A stretch of DNA of 6,469 bases from an uncultured Bilophila sp. (GTDB lineage Bacteria; Desulfobacterota; Desulfovibrionia; Desulfovibrionales; Desulfovibrionaceae). Positions 1 to 6,340 of the stretch are shown here, piece by piece; within the stretch, counting starts at the first letter, position 1, and every line of letters begins with the position of its first letter. The stretch spans positions 1-6,469 of the forward strand of contig CAUHBW010000221.1 of NCBI GenBank assembly GCA_959604115.1. The letters are read 5' to 3'. The translations under genes were made by a program, and so were the position numbers. A model generated the notes under the pieces. That model did not search any database. It had not been told where the DNA came from and worked only from the letters and a program-made list of their open reading frames with translations.

Positions 1-1
1 T

Positions 2-52
2 GGGGAGGGGAGGAGGAAGCCTTTCTTCAGAAAGGTTCCTCCTCCCCTCCCC
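2..52 (-). terminator. Long stem-loop downstream of argG, probable transcription terminator
   Basis: The arms at 2-25 and 30-52 pair over 23 bp with one bulged base (G19) and a TTCA loop (26-29). The stem starts 24 bases past the argG stop codon, where a terminator is expected. The G-rich arm next to a CTTTCT/AGAAAGG core resembles the two hairpins near the right end of the window. On the minus strand no U-run can be seen, because the window ends one base beyond the stem. It may therefore be an intrinsic terminator, an mRNA 3'-end stabiliser, or a two-way hairpin shared with a neighbour outside the window. Confidence 0.6.
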
Positions 53-75
53 AATCTTCATAATCAACTCATCTT

Positions 76-1284
76 TTACTTGATGAGGTCTTTGCGGTAG
101 CCGCGGATGCGGAGGCTGTTCAGCTTGATGAAGCCGGCGGCGTCCTTGTGGTCGTAGGTGGCGCATTCCTCGAAGGTGGCGAGGTCGGCGCAGTACAGGG
201 TGTTCTTGGATTCGCGGCCTACGGGCCACGCGTTGCCCTTGTAGAGCTTCAGGCGGACGGTGCCGGAGACGCGCTCCTGCGACTTGTCGATGAAGGCCTG
301 CATGGCTTCGCGCTCGGGGGAGTACCAGAAGCCGTTGTAGATGGCTCCGGCATAGGAAGGCATCAGCATGTCGCGGACGTGCATGGTTTCGCGTTCCATC
401 GTGATGCCTTCGAGGTCCTTGTGGGCCACGTAGATGATGGTGCCGCCGGGGGTTTCGTACACGCCGCGGGACTTGATGCCCACGAAGCGGTTTTCGACCA
501 TGTCCACGCGGCCGATGCCGTGCTTGCGGCCGAGGGCGTTCAGCTTCACCATGATCTGGGCGGGGCTCATGGCTTCGCCGTTCACCGCGACCGGATCGCC
601 GTGTTCAAAGGTGATGGTGACGTATTCGGGCTCGTCGGGAGCCTTTTCGACCGGAACGGCCATGATGTGGGAGGCTTCGAGGGGCTCTTCCCACGGGTCT
701 TCCAGTTCGCCGCCTTCAAAGCTGCAATGGAGCATGTTGCGGTCCATGCTGTAGTGCTTCGCGCCGGAAGAGATCGGAATGCCATGCTGTTCGGCGAAGA
801 AGTTCAGGGCGGTGCGGGACATCAGATCCCATTCGCGCCACGGAGCGATCACGCGCAGATCGGGAGCGAGGGCGGCGGCGGACAGCTCGAAACGGACCTG
901 GTCGTTGCCCTTGCCGGTCGCGCCGTGGGCGAGGGCGTCAGCGCCTTCGGCGCGGGCGATTTCCACGAGACGTTTGGTGATCAGCGGACGGGCTACGGAG
1001 GTGCCGAGCAGGTAACGGCCTTCATAGAGCGCGCCGGAGCGGAGCATGGGGAAGATGAAGTCCTTGGCGAACTCTTCGCGCAGGTCTTCGATATAGGCCT
1101 TGGACGCGCCGGTCTTGAGAGCCTTTTCGTCAACGCCGTTCAGGTCGTCTTCCTGCCCCACGTCGGCGGTCATGGTGATGACTTCGCAACCGTAGTTCAC
1201 CTGCAACCACTTCAGGATGACGGAGGTGTCCAGCCCGCCGGAGTAGGCGAGCACCACTTTCTTGATGTTTCTCTGCTGAGCCAT
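76..1284 (-). CDS. argG: Argininosuccinate synthase
   Basis: This cytoplasmic enzyme of arginine biosynthesis joins citrulline and aspartate, using ATP, to give argininosuccinate, AMP and pyrophosphate. The 402-residue protein has the usual length of the shorter bacterial ArgG type. The ATP-pyrophosphatase loop AYSGGLDTS is at residues 13-21. The family signature HGATGKGNDQVRFE is at 120-133, and the substrate-binding segment ENRFVGIKSRGVYETPGG is at 264-281. The ATG at 1284 is preceded by GGAGAG (1290-1295) with 5 bases of spacing. The stop is TAA. The gene lies 65 bp downstream of the hydrolase gene with no clear terminator or promoter between them, so co-transcription is likely. The long hairpin at 2-52 suggests argG ends the transcript. 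argH, a common neighbour, is not in this window. No frameshift or missing motif is seen. Confidence 0.98.
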   Translation of the reverse strand: MAQQRNIKKVVLAYSGGLDTSVILKWLQVNYGCEVITMTADVGQEDDLNGVDEKALKTGASKAYIEDLREEFAKDFIFPMLRSGALYEGRYLLGTSVARPLITKRLVEIARAEGADALAHGATGKGNDQVRFELSAAALAPDLRVIAPWREWDLMSRTALNFFAEQHGIPISSGAKHYSMDRNMLHCSFEGGELEDPWEEPLEASHIMAVPVEKAPDEPEYVTITFEHGDPVAVNGEAMSPAQIMVKLNALGRKHGIGRVDMVENRFVGIKSRGVYETPGGTIIYVAHKDLEGITMERETMHVRDMLMPSYAGAIYNGFWYSPEREAMQAFIDKSQERVSGTVRLKLYKGNAWPVGRESKNTLYCADLATFEECATYDHKDAAGFIKLNSLRIRGYRKDLIK

Positions 1285-1349
1285 GAGATCTCTCCAATGA
1301 GATTGAGGAATATGCTTTCGGGGCCGTTTCCGCGAAGGAAGCGTTCCCG

Positions 1350-1979
1350 TTAGAGCCAGAGGTACGGGTTGTTGGCGAGTTCTTCACCCACGTTGGTGTT
1401 GGGGCCGTGGCCGGGATAGACCTCGGTTTCCTGCGGAAGGATGAAGATTTTCTTGTGCAGCGACTTGCGCAGGGCTTCCGCGCTGCCGCCGGGGAAATCG
1501 GTGCGGCCCACGGAGTGGTAGAACAGCAGGTCGCCGGTCATGACGGCGTTCTGGTCGGGGAAGTGGATCGAAAGGCTGCCGGGCGTATGGCCGGGCGTGG
1601 CGAGCACGTCGCACTTGATGGTGCCGAACGTGTGCGGGCCTTCCTTGAGGTCTTCCCATTTGAAGGGAGTCACGGCGGGGAAGCCCCACGCGCCGCTGCC
1701 GCCGAGTTCGCCGTCGAGCAGGGAAGCGTCTCCGGCGGGACCGTAGACCGGCGCGCCGGTCGCTTCGTGCAGCGCCGCGACGCCGTACAGGTGGTCGAAA
1801 TGGTAATGCGTGCACAGGATGGCGCGCAGCGTGAGCTGGCGTTCCTTGAGCAGGGCGAGGACTTCGCCGAGGCCACCGTTCAGATCGCCGCCCGGATCGA
1901 CGGCGACGGCGTCGGAACCGTTGATGACGACGTGACAGTTGGTTTCCAGCGGCCCGAGAGGAAACGTTTCGATGGACAT
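1350..1979 (-). CDS. Metallo-beta-lactamase-fold hydrolase, glyoxalase II-like (YcbL type)
   Basis: The 209-residue protein is a small cytoplasmic metallohydrolase of the glyoxalase II branch of the metallo-beta-lactamase superfamily. The metal-binding motif is THYHFDH at residues 57-63 (H58, H60, D62, H63). The remaining expected ligands are H131 (TPGHTPGS), D150 (TGD) and H191 (PGHGPNT). The VGRTDFPGGS segment (157-166) and the NPYLW end are typical of the short YcbL-like proteins, which lack the longer C-terminal substrate domain of classical GloB. Thioester hydrolysis of a hydroxyacylglutathione-like compound is the family expectation, but the true substrate cannot be read from sequence. 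The frame stays open upstream to 2135, but the ATG at 1979 is chosen because GAGGGAG (1985-1991) sits 5 bases before it and the fold's first strand starts right after it. It probably shares a transcript with argG; there is no obvious metabolic link. Confidence 0.93.
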   Translation of the reverse strand: MSIETFPLGPLETNCHVVINGSDAVAVDPGGDLNGGLGEVLALLKERQLTLRAILCTHYHFDHLYGVAALHEATGAPVYGPAGDASLLDGELGGSGAWGFPAVTPFKWEDLKEGPHTFGTIKCDVLATPGHTPGSLSIHFPDQNAVMTGDLLFYHSVGRTDFPGGSAEALRKSLHKKIFILPQETEVYPGHGPNTNVGEELANNPYLWL

Positions 1980-2106
1980 GGTTACTCCCTCTATGAACAA
2001 ACGATCCTGAAACGCGGCGCGCCTTCCCGCTCGGGCGGCGTACCGGAACAGGCCGGTTGCGGCTGTTAGGTTCGGAATATCCTTTGCAAACAGGATAAAC
2101 TGGATG

Positions 2107-2135
2107 ACTATAGCCCGAAGCCGTGATTCCTGCAA
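2107..2135 (-). promoter_or_regulatory. Possible sigma-70 promoter for the hydrolase-argG unit
   Basis: On the minus strand TTGCAG (2130-2135) is followed after 17 bases by TATAGT (2107-2112). The -10 box matches the consensus at 5 of 6 positions and the -35 box at 3 of 6. Transcription would start near 2100, leaving a leader of about 120 bases before the hydrolase ATG. That leader contains only a small hairpin (ACCGG/CCGGT, 2042-2057) and no riboswitch I recognise. It lies between topA and the hydrolase, which supports a separate transcript, but the match could be chance. Confidence 0.35.
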
Positions 2136-2233
2136 ATCCCCCGCCGGTCCCCAACAGGGCGGTCCGGCTCGATTTCCTGGGAGCTATTTCCAGCAAGGAC
2201 GGCGTATTGGGGCGGAACGGCTTGGGGGAGGCG

Positions 2234-2260
2234 GCACGCGACGACGGCGTCGTCGCGCGC
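2234..2260 (-). terminator. 12-bp hairpin between topA and the hydrolase gene, possible topA terminator
   Basis: The arms 2234-2245 and 2249-2260 pair over 12 bp around a 3-base loop, including one G-U pair when read as minus-strand RNA. The core is GCGACGAC/GTCGTCGC. It begins about 42 bases past the topA stop. No U-run follows, so it may slow polymerase or protect the mRNA end rather than act as a full intrinsic terminator. A shorter inverted repeat, CCCGAA/TTCGGG (2265-2278), lies between it and topA. The rest of the 323-bp gap holds the candidate promoter and nothing else that I can identify. Confidence 0.4.
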
Positions 2261-2302
2261 CTTCCCCGAAAGTTCGGGAATGTTTTCCCGTTCCCGGAGA
2301 CG

Positions 2303-4582
2303 CTATTCCGCGCCGTCCCCGCCGTCGTTCCCGTCCGCTTCCTCAATGGAGCGGCTGTATTTGCAGGTTTTCTCGGGGCAGGCGATGTGCCTGCCTCTGG
2401 CTTTGGTGTTTTTCAGCACCAGCAGCGGGGAACCGCATTCGGGGCAGGGCTCCGCGATGGGCCAGTCCCACAGGGCGTAGTCGCACTGGGGATAGTTGCT
2501 GCACGAGTAGAATATCTTGCCGCGCTTGGAGCTTTTTTCCACCAGAACGCCGCCGCAGCCTTCGCGGGGGCAGGGCACGCCGGTGGAGTAGGGCTCCGCG
2601 TGCTTGCAGTCGGGATAGCCGGAGCAGGCGATGAACCGGCTGCCGGTGCGCGACCGCTTGAGCACGAGATCCTTGCCGCATTCGGGGCAGGTGCCGACCT
2701 TTTCAAACTCCGGCTTCACCTTTTCCTGAAGGTGGATCTGTCCCTGCTCGTCGCGGGTGTAGTTCGAGGTGTAGCGGCAGGCGGGATAGCCCGTGCAGGC
2801 GAGGAATTGCCCGGTCTTGCCGAACTTCACCGCCAGCGGCTTGCCGCATTCGGGGCAGGGGATGTCCGTGACCGTATCGGCCTTGGCCTTGCCCATGCTC
2901 TTGGAGGCTTCAAGCAGAGTGGGGTCGAAATCCTTGTTGAAATTGCGGAGCAGGGCCACCCAGTCCTGCCGGCCTTCGGCCACCTTGTCGAGCAGCTCCT
3001 CCATGTGCGCGGTGAAGCCCACGTCCATGAGCGTCTTGAAGTGCTCGCGCAGGCGGTCGCAGACCACGCGGCCCAGATCGGTGGGCGCGAAGTGCTTTTC
3101 CTCCAGCCGCACGTAATCGCGGTCCTGCAGGGTGGAGATGATGGAGGCGTAGGTCGAGGGGCGGCCGATGCCGAGTTCTTCCAGTTCGCGGACCAGCGAG
3201 GCTTCGGTGAAGCGCGGGGAGGGCTGAGTGAACTTCTGCTCCTTCGTCAGGCTGTTGAGCTTGAGCGTCTCGCCCTTGGAGAGGGAGGGCAGCTCCACGC
3301 TTTCTTCATCCTTGCTCTTGGGCATGGCGGCGAGGAAGCCGGGGAAGAGCATGCGTTCGCCCTTGGCGCGCCACTGCGCCGGGCCGTTGTCGATGGTCAC
3401 GGTGGTGTCGTGGAAGCGGGCCGCCGCCATCTGGGAGGCCACGAAACGCGACCAGATGAGCCGGTAGACCTGATACTGATCCGGGGCGAGGAAGGGCTTG
3501 GCCTCCTCGGGGGTCAGGGTGACGTCGACGGGGCGGATGGCTTCATGGGCGTCCTGCGCGTCGGATTTGGTCTTGAAGTTCCGCTTGCCGCCGGGCGCGA
3601 GGTAGTCCTTGCCGAAACGCCCTTCGATGAAGGCGGCGGCGGCCTGCTGCGCTTCGTCCGCGATGCGCACGGAGTCGGTACGCATGTAGGTAATGAGAGC
3701 CACGGTCCCGCGATCCCCGAGTTCCAGACCTTCGTACAGACGCTGCGCGATGTTCATGGTGCGCTTGGCGGGGTAGCCGAGACGCTGGTTGGCGGCCTGC
3801 TGGAGCGTGGAGGTGATGAACGGCGGCATGGGCGCGCGGCTGCGTTCCTTTTCCTCGATGGCGCTGATCGTGAACGGCGCGCCCTTCATGGCCTTTTCCA
3901 GCGCGTCGGCGGTGGCGGCGTCGGGGATGACGGGCTTCTTGCCTTCGACCTTCCAGAGTTCGGCCTTGAACGGCGGGGGCACCGCGCCTTCGAGGATGGC
4001 CTTGAACAGCCAGTATTCCTCGGGCACGAACGCCTGCCGTTCCTCCTCGCGTTCCACGATGAGGCGCAGGGCCACTGACTGGACGCGCCCGGCGGAGATG
4101 CCACGCTTGACGTTCTTCCAGAGCAGCGGGGAAATCTTGTAGCCCACGAGGCGGTCGAGCACGCGGCGTGCCTGCTGCGCGTCGAACAGGTTGACGTTGA
4201 GGTCGCGCGGGTGGTCCAGCGCCTCGTGCACGGCGCGGGAGGTGATTTCGTTGAACTGGATGCGCTTGATGTTGGGATTCTTGTCCTTCACCAGCTCGGC
4301 GACGTGCCACGCGATGGCCTCTCCCTCGCGGTCCGGGTCGGGAGCGAGATAGACGGTGTCCACCTTGGCGGCGGCTTCGCGCAGAGCCTGCACGACCTTT
4401 TCCTTGCCCTGGATGATTTCGTAGTCCGGGGCGAAATCGTTGGCTTCATCCACGCCGATGCTGCTCTTGGGCAGATCCCTGATATGGCCCACGCTGGCCT
4501 GCACCAGATAGCCGGGGCCCAGAAATTTCTTGATGGTCTTCACCTTGGCGGGAGATTCGACGATAATGAGACTTTTGCCCAT
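2303..4582 (-). CDS. topA: DNA topoisomerase I (type IA), omega protein
   Basis: TopA relaxes negative supercoils by cutting and rejoining one DNA strand. The 759-residue protein opens with a TOPRIM domain: VESPAKVKTIKKFLG with E9, then DPDREGE at 82-88, giving acidic residues D82, D84 and E86. The catalytic tyrosine is Y299 in LITYMRTDS (296-304), followed by R301. The GRPSTYASIISTLQ segment is at 474-487. Four C4 zinc-ribbon motifs close the protein: C576/C579/C596/C602, C632/C635/C653/C659, C671/C676/C694/C700 and C713/C716/C735/C740, then a short acidic tail. It is about 100 residues shorter than E. coli TopA, with the difference mainly at the C-terminus. The frame is open to 4648, but the ATG at 4582 is chosen: AAAAGGA lies 7 bases upstream and the conserved MGKSLIIVES start begins there. 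The stop is TAG. The gene appears intact and has its own promoter. Confidence 0.98.
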   Translation of the reverse strand: MGKSLIIVESPAKVKTIKKFLGPGYLVQASVGHIRDLPKSSIGVDEANDFAPDYEIIQGKEKVVQALREAAAKVDTVYLAPDPDREGEAIAWHVAELVKDKNPNIKRIQFNEITSRAVHEALDHPRDLNVNLFDAQQARRVLDRLVGYKISPLLWKNVKRGISAGRVQSVALRLIVEREEERQAFVPEEYWLFKAILEGAVPPPFKAELWKVEGKKPVIPDAATADALEKAMKGAPFTISAIEEKERSRAPMPPFITSTLQQAANQRLGYPAKRTMNIAQRLYEGLELGDRGTVALITYMRTDSVRIADEAQQAAAAFIEGRFGKDYLAPGGKRNFKTKSDAQDAHEAIRPVDVTLTPEEAKPFLAPDQYQVYRLIWSRFVASQMAAARFHDTTVTIDNGPAQWRAKGERMLFPGFLAAMPKSKDEESVELPSLSKGETLKLNSLTKEQKFTQPSPRFTEASLVRELEELGIGRPSTYASIISTLQDRDYVRLEEKHFAPTDLGRVVCDRLREHFKTLMDVGFTAHMEELLDKVAEGRQDWVALLRNFNKDFDPTLLEASKSMGKAKADTVTDIPCPECGKPLAVKFGKTGQFLACTGYPACRYTSNYTRDEQGQIHLQEKVKPEFEKVGTCPECGKDLVLKRSRTGSRFIACSGYPDCKHAEPYSTGVPCPREGCGGVLVEKSSKRGKIFYSCSNYPQCDYALWDWPIAEPCPECGSPLLVLKNTKARGRHIACPEKTCKYSRSIEEADGNDGGDGAE

Positions 4583-4594
4583 GTGCGCATCCTT

Positions 4595-4623
4595 TTGACT
4601 GAATCCGTCACGGAAAATAAACC
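4595..4623 (+). promoter_or_regulatory. Possible plus-strand promoter facing away from topA
   Basis: TTGACT (4595-4600; 5 of 6 consensus) is followed after 17 bases by TAAACC (4618-4623; 3 of 6). It lies inside the topA leader and points into the intergenic region, with an intrinsic terminator about 290 bases downstream. The -10 box is weak, so the call rests mainly on the -35 box, the exact spacing and the downstream terminator. Confidence 0.25.
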
Positions 4624-4636
4624 CGTGGCGCAGGAC

Positions 4637-4664
4637 AACATACGACACTGGCGCGTAACGTCAA
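4637..4664 (-). promoter_or_regulatory. Likely sigma-70 promoter of topA, with a 5'-end hairpin in the leader
   Basis: On the minus strand TTGACG (4659-4664; 5 of 6 consensus) is followed after 16 bases by TATGTT (4637-4642; 4 of 6). The predicted start near 4630 gives a leader of about 48 bases. The first leader bases can fold into a 7-bp stem (4607-4613 with 4623-4629, one G-U pair, 9-base loop), which could protect the 5' end. topA promoters in other bacteria respond to supercoiling, but nothing here shows that directly. Confidence 0.5.
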
Positions 4665-4675
4665 GCCGTGAGGCG

Positions 4676-4727
4676 GGGGAAGGCCCGTTTTGCGGGAAGC
4701 CCCTTCCCCGGCCCCGCCCGTAAAACG
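4676..4727. repeat. Nested, mutually exclusive inverted repeats upstream of the topA promoter
   Basis: GGGGAAGG (4676-4683) pairs with CCTTCCCC (4702-4709) and encloses CCCG/CGGG (4684-4687 with 4693-4696). A second stem, CGTTTTGCGGG (4686-4696) with CCCGTAAAACG (4717-4727), pairs over 11 bp with one G-U pair and uses part of the same sequence, so the two folds compete. The block starts about 12 bases upstream of the topA -35 box and would also lie in any plus-strand transcript from 4630. No U-run follows in either direction. Confidence 0.5.
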
Positions 4728-4874
4728 TTGATGAACGGGAGGTCCGCGAAAGGGGCTCTGGCGCACGGAGGGATTTGTCTTGTCGGGCAAATGCGGTCAG
4801 TCCCGGACGGACATCAAGAGGAAAGCGGGGAGCCGACAAGGGCGAAACGCTTCGGGAGAGACGGGACGGGGTGT

Positions 4875-4923
4875 GGAGGAAGGGAATCTCCGCTTCAGAG
4901 CTCATTCCCATCCCCTCTTTTTT
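4875..4923 (+). terminator. Plus-strand intrinsic terminator with no recognised gene in front of it
   Basis: GGGAAT (4882-4887) pairs with ATTCCC (4904-4909). An inner CTC/GAG pair closes a 7-base loop, and an outer GG-A-GGA arm (4875-4880) pairs with TCCCC (4911-4915). TCTTTTTT (4916-4923) follows directly. Hairpin plus U-run fits Rho-independent termination on the plus strand; on the minus strand it would be preceded by A, so it does not serve the Sel1 gene. The upstream gene on this strand is unknown. It may end an untranslated RNA or antisense transcription. Confidence 0.5.
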
Positions 4924-4938
4924 AGAGCGTATTTCCCT

Positions 4939-4965
4939 TGAACCGCTTTATCTTTCAAAGGTTCA
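4939..4965. repeat. Imperfect hairpin next to the 30-bp palindrome
   Basis: TGAACC (4939-4944) and GGTTCA (4960-4965) are inverted copies. A better fold extends AAAGGTTC against GAACC-GC-TTT with a two-base bulge. The right arm abuts the palindrome. Role unknown. Confidence 0.45.
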
Positions 4966-4994
4966 TGCTGCCGGAGAGCGCTCTCCGGCAGCAT
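4965..4994. repeat. Perfect 30-bp palindrome
   Basis: The half-site ATGCTGCCGGAGAGC (4965-4979) is followed at once by its exact reverse complement (4980-4994), with no spacer and no mismatch; symmetry ends at C4964/C4995. As RNA it would form a 13-bp stem with a GCGC loop on either strand. It lies 66 bp past the Sel1 gene stop and has no U-run, so it may be a strong 3'-end hairpin. A dyad binding site for a protein is the other option. Confidence 0.95.
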
Positions 4995-5034
4995 CCGCGC
5001 CGCGTTGCGGCGGTCGGGCCGCTGGTCGCCCCGC

Positions 5035-5057
5035 CTTTCAACAGTTCAAGTTGAAAG
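5035..5057 (-). terminator. Hairpin just past the Sel1 gene stop
   Basis: CTTTCAAC (5035-5042) and GTTGAAAG (5050-5057) pair perfectly over 8 bp around a 7-base loop. The stem begins 3 bases after the TAA of the Sel1-repeat gene. No U-run follows on the minus strand, so it is more likely a 3'-end or attenuating hairpin than a complete intrinsic terminator. The 30-bp palindrome farther on may do the main work. Confidence 0.35.
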
Positions 5058-5060
5058 ATT

Positions 5061-5876
5061 TTACGCTTCAAGCCGTTTCAGGGCGGCGGCGCACTCGGGA
5101 CTGCCAAGGTCGGCGCCCTTCTTGTACCAGAACAGGGCCTGCGTCTTGTCGGCCTTCACGTCCTTGCCCTGCTCGTACATCTGTCCGAGGCGCAGGCAGG
5201 CGTCAACGTCGCCGGCGGTGGCGGCCTTCTGGTAGAATTCAAGCGCCTTGTCCTTGCTCTGATCCACGCCGTAGCCCTTGGCGTAGAGATCTCCGATGGC
5301 GCTGTAGGCGAGGGCGTACCCCTGATCGGCGGCCTTCTGGAACCAGCTCATCGCGGAGGAATAGTCCTTCTTTCCTTCCATATGGAGCTGGCCGAGCCTT
5401 GCCTGCGCGGCGGCGTAGCCCTGACTGGCGGCGGATGTGAACAGGGTGACCGCCTGTTCCGTATCCTTTTTGACGCCCCGGCCCAGTTCGTACATCCGCC
5501 CGAGCAGATACTCGGCGTCGGGATGGTTCAGTTTGGCGAGGGGCTCCACGATGATGAAGGCTTCCTCGTAGCTTCCGGCGTCGTAGGCTTTCTGCGCGTC
5601 CTGAACCGTGGGCGTGGGCGCGGCCTTGGCGTCGGGAGTCTTCGTTTCGGCGGTTTGCGGTGTCTTGGCTTCGGCGGGCGCGGCTTCCTGTTTGGCGGGA
5701 GCGGGCTGCGCCTTGGTTTCCGCCTTGCCTTCTTCCCTAGATCCGGGGTTGGCGTCGGCGGTTTTTTCCGTCGCCGCCGTCGGGCGAGCCGCTTCTATCG
5801 CCAGCGCTTCCGCGGCGGGAGCCAGCGAGAGCAGGGTGACGGCGACCAGTGCGGGAACAACCTGTTTCGTATTCAT
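5061..5876 (-). CDS. Exported Sel1-repeat protein with an Ala/Pro/Glu/Lys-rich linker
   Basis: The 271-residue protein is probably periplasmic or envelope-attached. Residues 1-26 form a signal peptide: a short MNTK start, a hydrophobic stretch, and an ALA cleavage motif at 24-26. There is no lipobox cysteine. Residues 27-92 are low-complexity, rich in A, P, E, K and T, and probably an extended linker. A TPR-like half repeat (about 92-117) leads into four Sel1 repeats: 118-153, 154-186 (shortened to 33 residues), 187-222 and 223-258, then a capping helix. Sel1 repeats make alpha-helical scaffolds that bind other proteins; no catalytic domain is present, and the partner is unknown. The ATG at 5876 is chosen over an open frame to 5951 because AGGAGG (5883-5888) sits 6 bases upstream and the signal peptide starts there. 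I find no convincing promoter; a TTGACC (5989-5994) lacks a good -10 box. Its neighbours do not suggest a function. Confidence 0.92.
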   Translation of the reverse strand: MNTKQVVPALVAVTLLSLAPAAEALAIEAARPTAATEKTADANPGSREEGKAETKAQPAPAKQEAAPAEAKTPQTAETKTPDAKAAPTPTVQDAQKAYDAGSYEEAFIIVEPLAKLNHPDAEYLLGRMYELGRGVKKDTEQAVTLFTSAASQGYAAAQARLGQLHMEGKKDYSSAMSWFQKAADQGYALAYSAIGDLYAKGYGVDQSKDKALEFYQKAATAGDVDACLRLGQMYEQGKDVKADKTQALFWYKKGADLGSPECAAALKRLEA

Positions 5877-6040
5877 ATGCAACCTCCTGTCGGCATACAG
5901 GGCGAACCGCAGACCGGAGTCTCCGGCCTTTTTCAGTCGGAGGCGTTTCAACCCTTGGAGCCCATACGAAACCGGCTCCCGCGCTAGAGGTCAATGATTT
6001 ACGGCGCGACGAGCGGAGGCGGAGAACGGGGGAGCGAAAC

Positions 6041-6125
6041 CGGGGGAAGGGGGAGGGAAACTTTCTGGAGAAAGTTTCCCTCCCCGTTCCCCCGGACCAC
6101 CTTCCCTCTCTCTTCAAAGACTTTC
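6041..6125 (-). terminator. Hairpin module, copy A (reads leftward)
   Basis: Read on the minus strand the module is GAAAGTCTTTGAAG (6125-6112), a purine-rich spacer, then a stem of about 23 bp (6041-6065 with 6070-6094), one G-G mismatch, and loop 6066-6069. The stem core is AAACTTTC/GAAAGTTT. It resembles copy B at 6341-6422 in opposite orientation and the stem after argG. It probably ends leftward transcription from an unknown source and would separate that from the Sel1 gene, which starts 165 bp further on. No U-run follows. Confidence 0.5.
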
Positions 6126-6266
6126 GTCCTTATTGAATCCCTGTCCGGCGATTGGGGAAACAAGAAAGAACTTTTTTATGTGGTGGAAAGTGCGGGAAGA
6201 GAGGAAAGATGATGTTGCCGTGAGGCGGCTTCTTAAAAAGAAAAAACAACAAGTGGATGAGAAACG

Positions 6267-6304
6267 AAAAAAGACGACCCTGCGGAAAGAATCCGCCCGC
6301 AGGG
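6267..6304 (-). terminator. Candidate minus-strand intrinsic terminator
   Basis: On the minus strand CCCTGCGG (6304-6297) pairs perfectly with CCGCAGGG (6285-6278) across an 11-base loop. TCGTC and then six T (6272-6267) follow. The 5-base gap before the T-run is longer than ideal. It would stop transcription entering from the right edge of the window, whose gene is not visible. Confidence 0.4.
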
Positions 6305-6340
6305 ATACCCGGAACCGCCATAGCGGGCGGCCGCGCAAGT

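Larger units (their letters stand above)
4583..5060. other. 478-bp intergenic region, no convincing protein gene
   Basis: Between topA and the Sel1-repeat gene there is no frame with both a ribosome site and recognisable protein character. A plus-strand frame (about 4668-4925) runs to a TAG inside a terminator U-run, and a minus-strand frame (4540-4911) overlaps the topA start; neither looks real. What the region does contain is structure: the topA promoter, a facing plus-strand promoter match, nested inverted repeats (4676-4727), a plus-strand terminator (4875-4923), a hairpin (4939-4965), a 30-bp palindrome (4965-4994) and a hairpin just after the Sel1 gene (5035-5057). An untranslated plus-strand RNA of roughly 290 bases is possible but unproven. 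Confidence 0.6.

Noticed and set aside
148..1353. Long plus-strand open frame (401 codons) antisense to argG
   Set aside because: The translation is Gly/Ala/Val/His-rich with no family motif; it arises from GC-rich codon use in argG, whose motifs are complete.
1980..2135. N-terminal extension of the metallo-hydrolase
   Set aside because: The longer start would lie within the candidate promoter; the ATG at 1979 has GAGGGAG and begins the conserved fold.
2123..4078. Long plus-strand open frame (651 codons) antisense to topA
   Set aside because: Same cause: it mirrors topA codon positions, has low-complexity translation and no recognisable domain.
4583..4648. N-terminal extension of topA by 22 codons
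   Set aside because: The extension would run upstream of the predicted transcription start near 4630 and across the -10 box. The ATG at 4582 has a ribosome site and the conserved TopA start.
4668..4925. Plus-strand 85-codon frame in the topA-Sel1 gap
   Set aside because: It has no good ribosome site or family resemblance, and its stop falls in the U-run of an intrinsic terminator.
5914..5933. CCGGAG/CTCCGG hairpin followed by CCTTTTT on the plus strand
   Set aside because: The stem is only 5-6 bp with a very tight loop, and no plus-strand gene precedes it within reach; too weak to call a terminator.
5961..5994. TTGACC with TATGGG as a Sel1 gene promoter
   Set aside because: The spacing is 22 bases, and the 17-base alternative gives a -10 box (TTTCGT) matching at only 2 positions.
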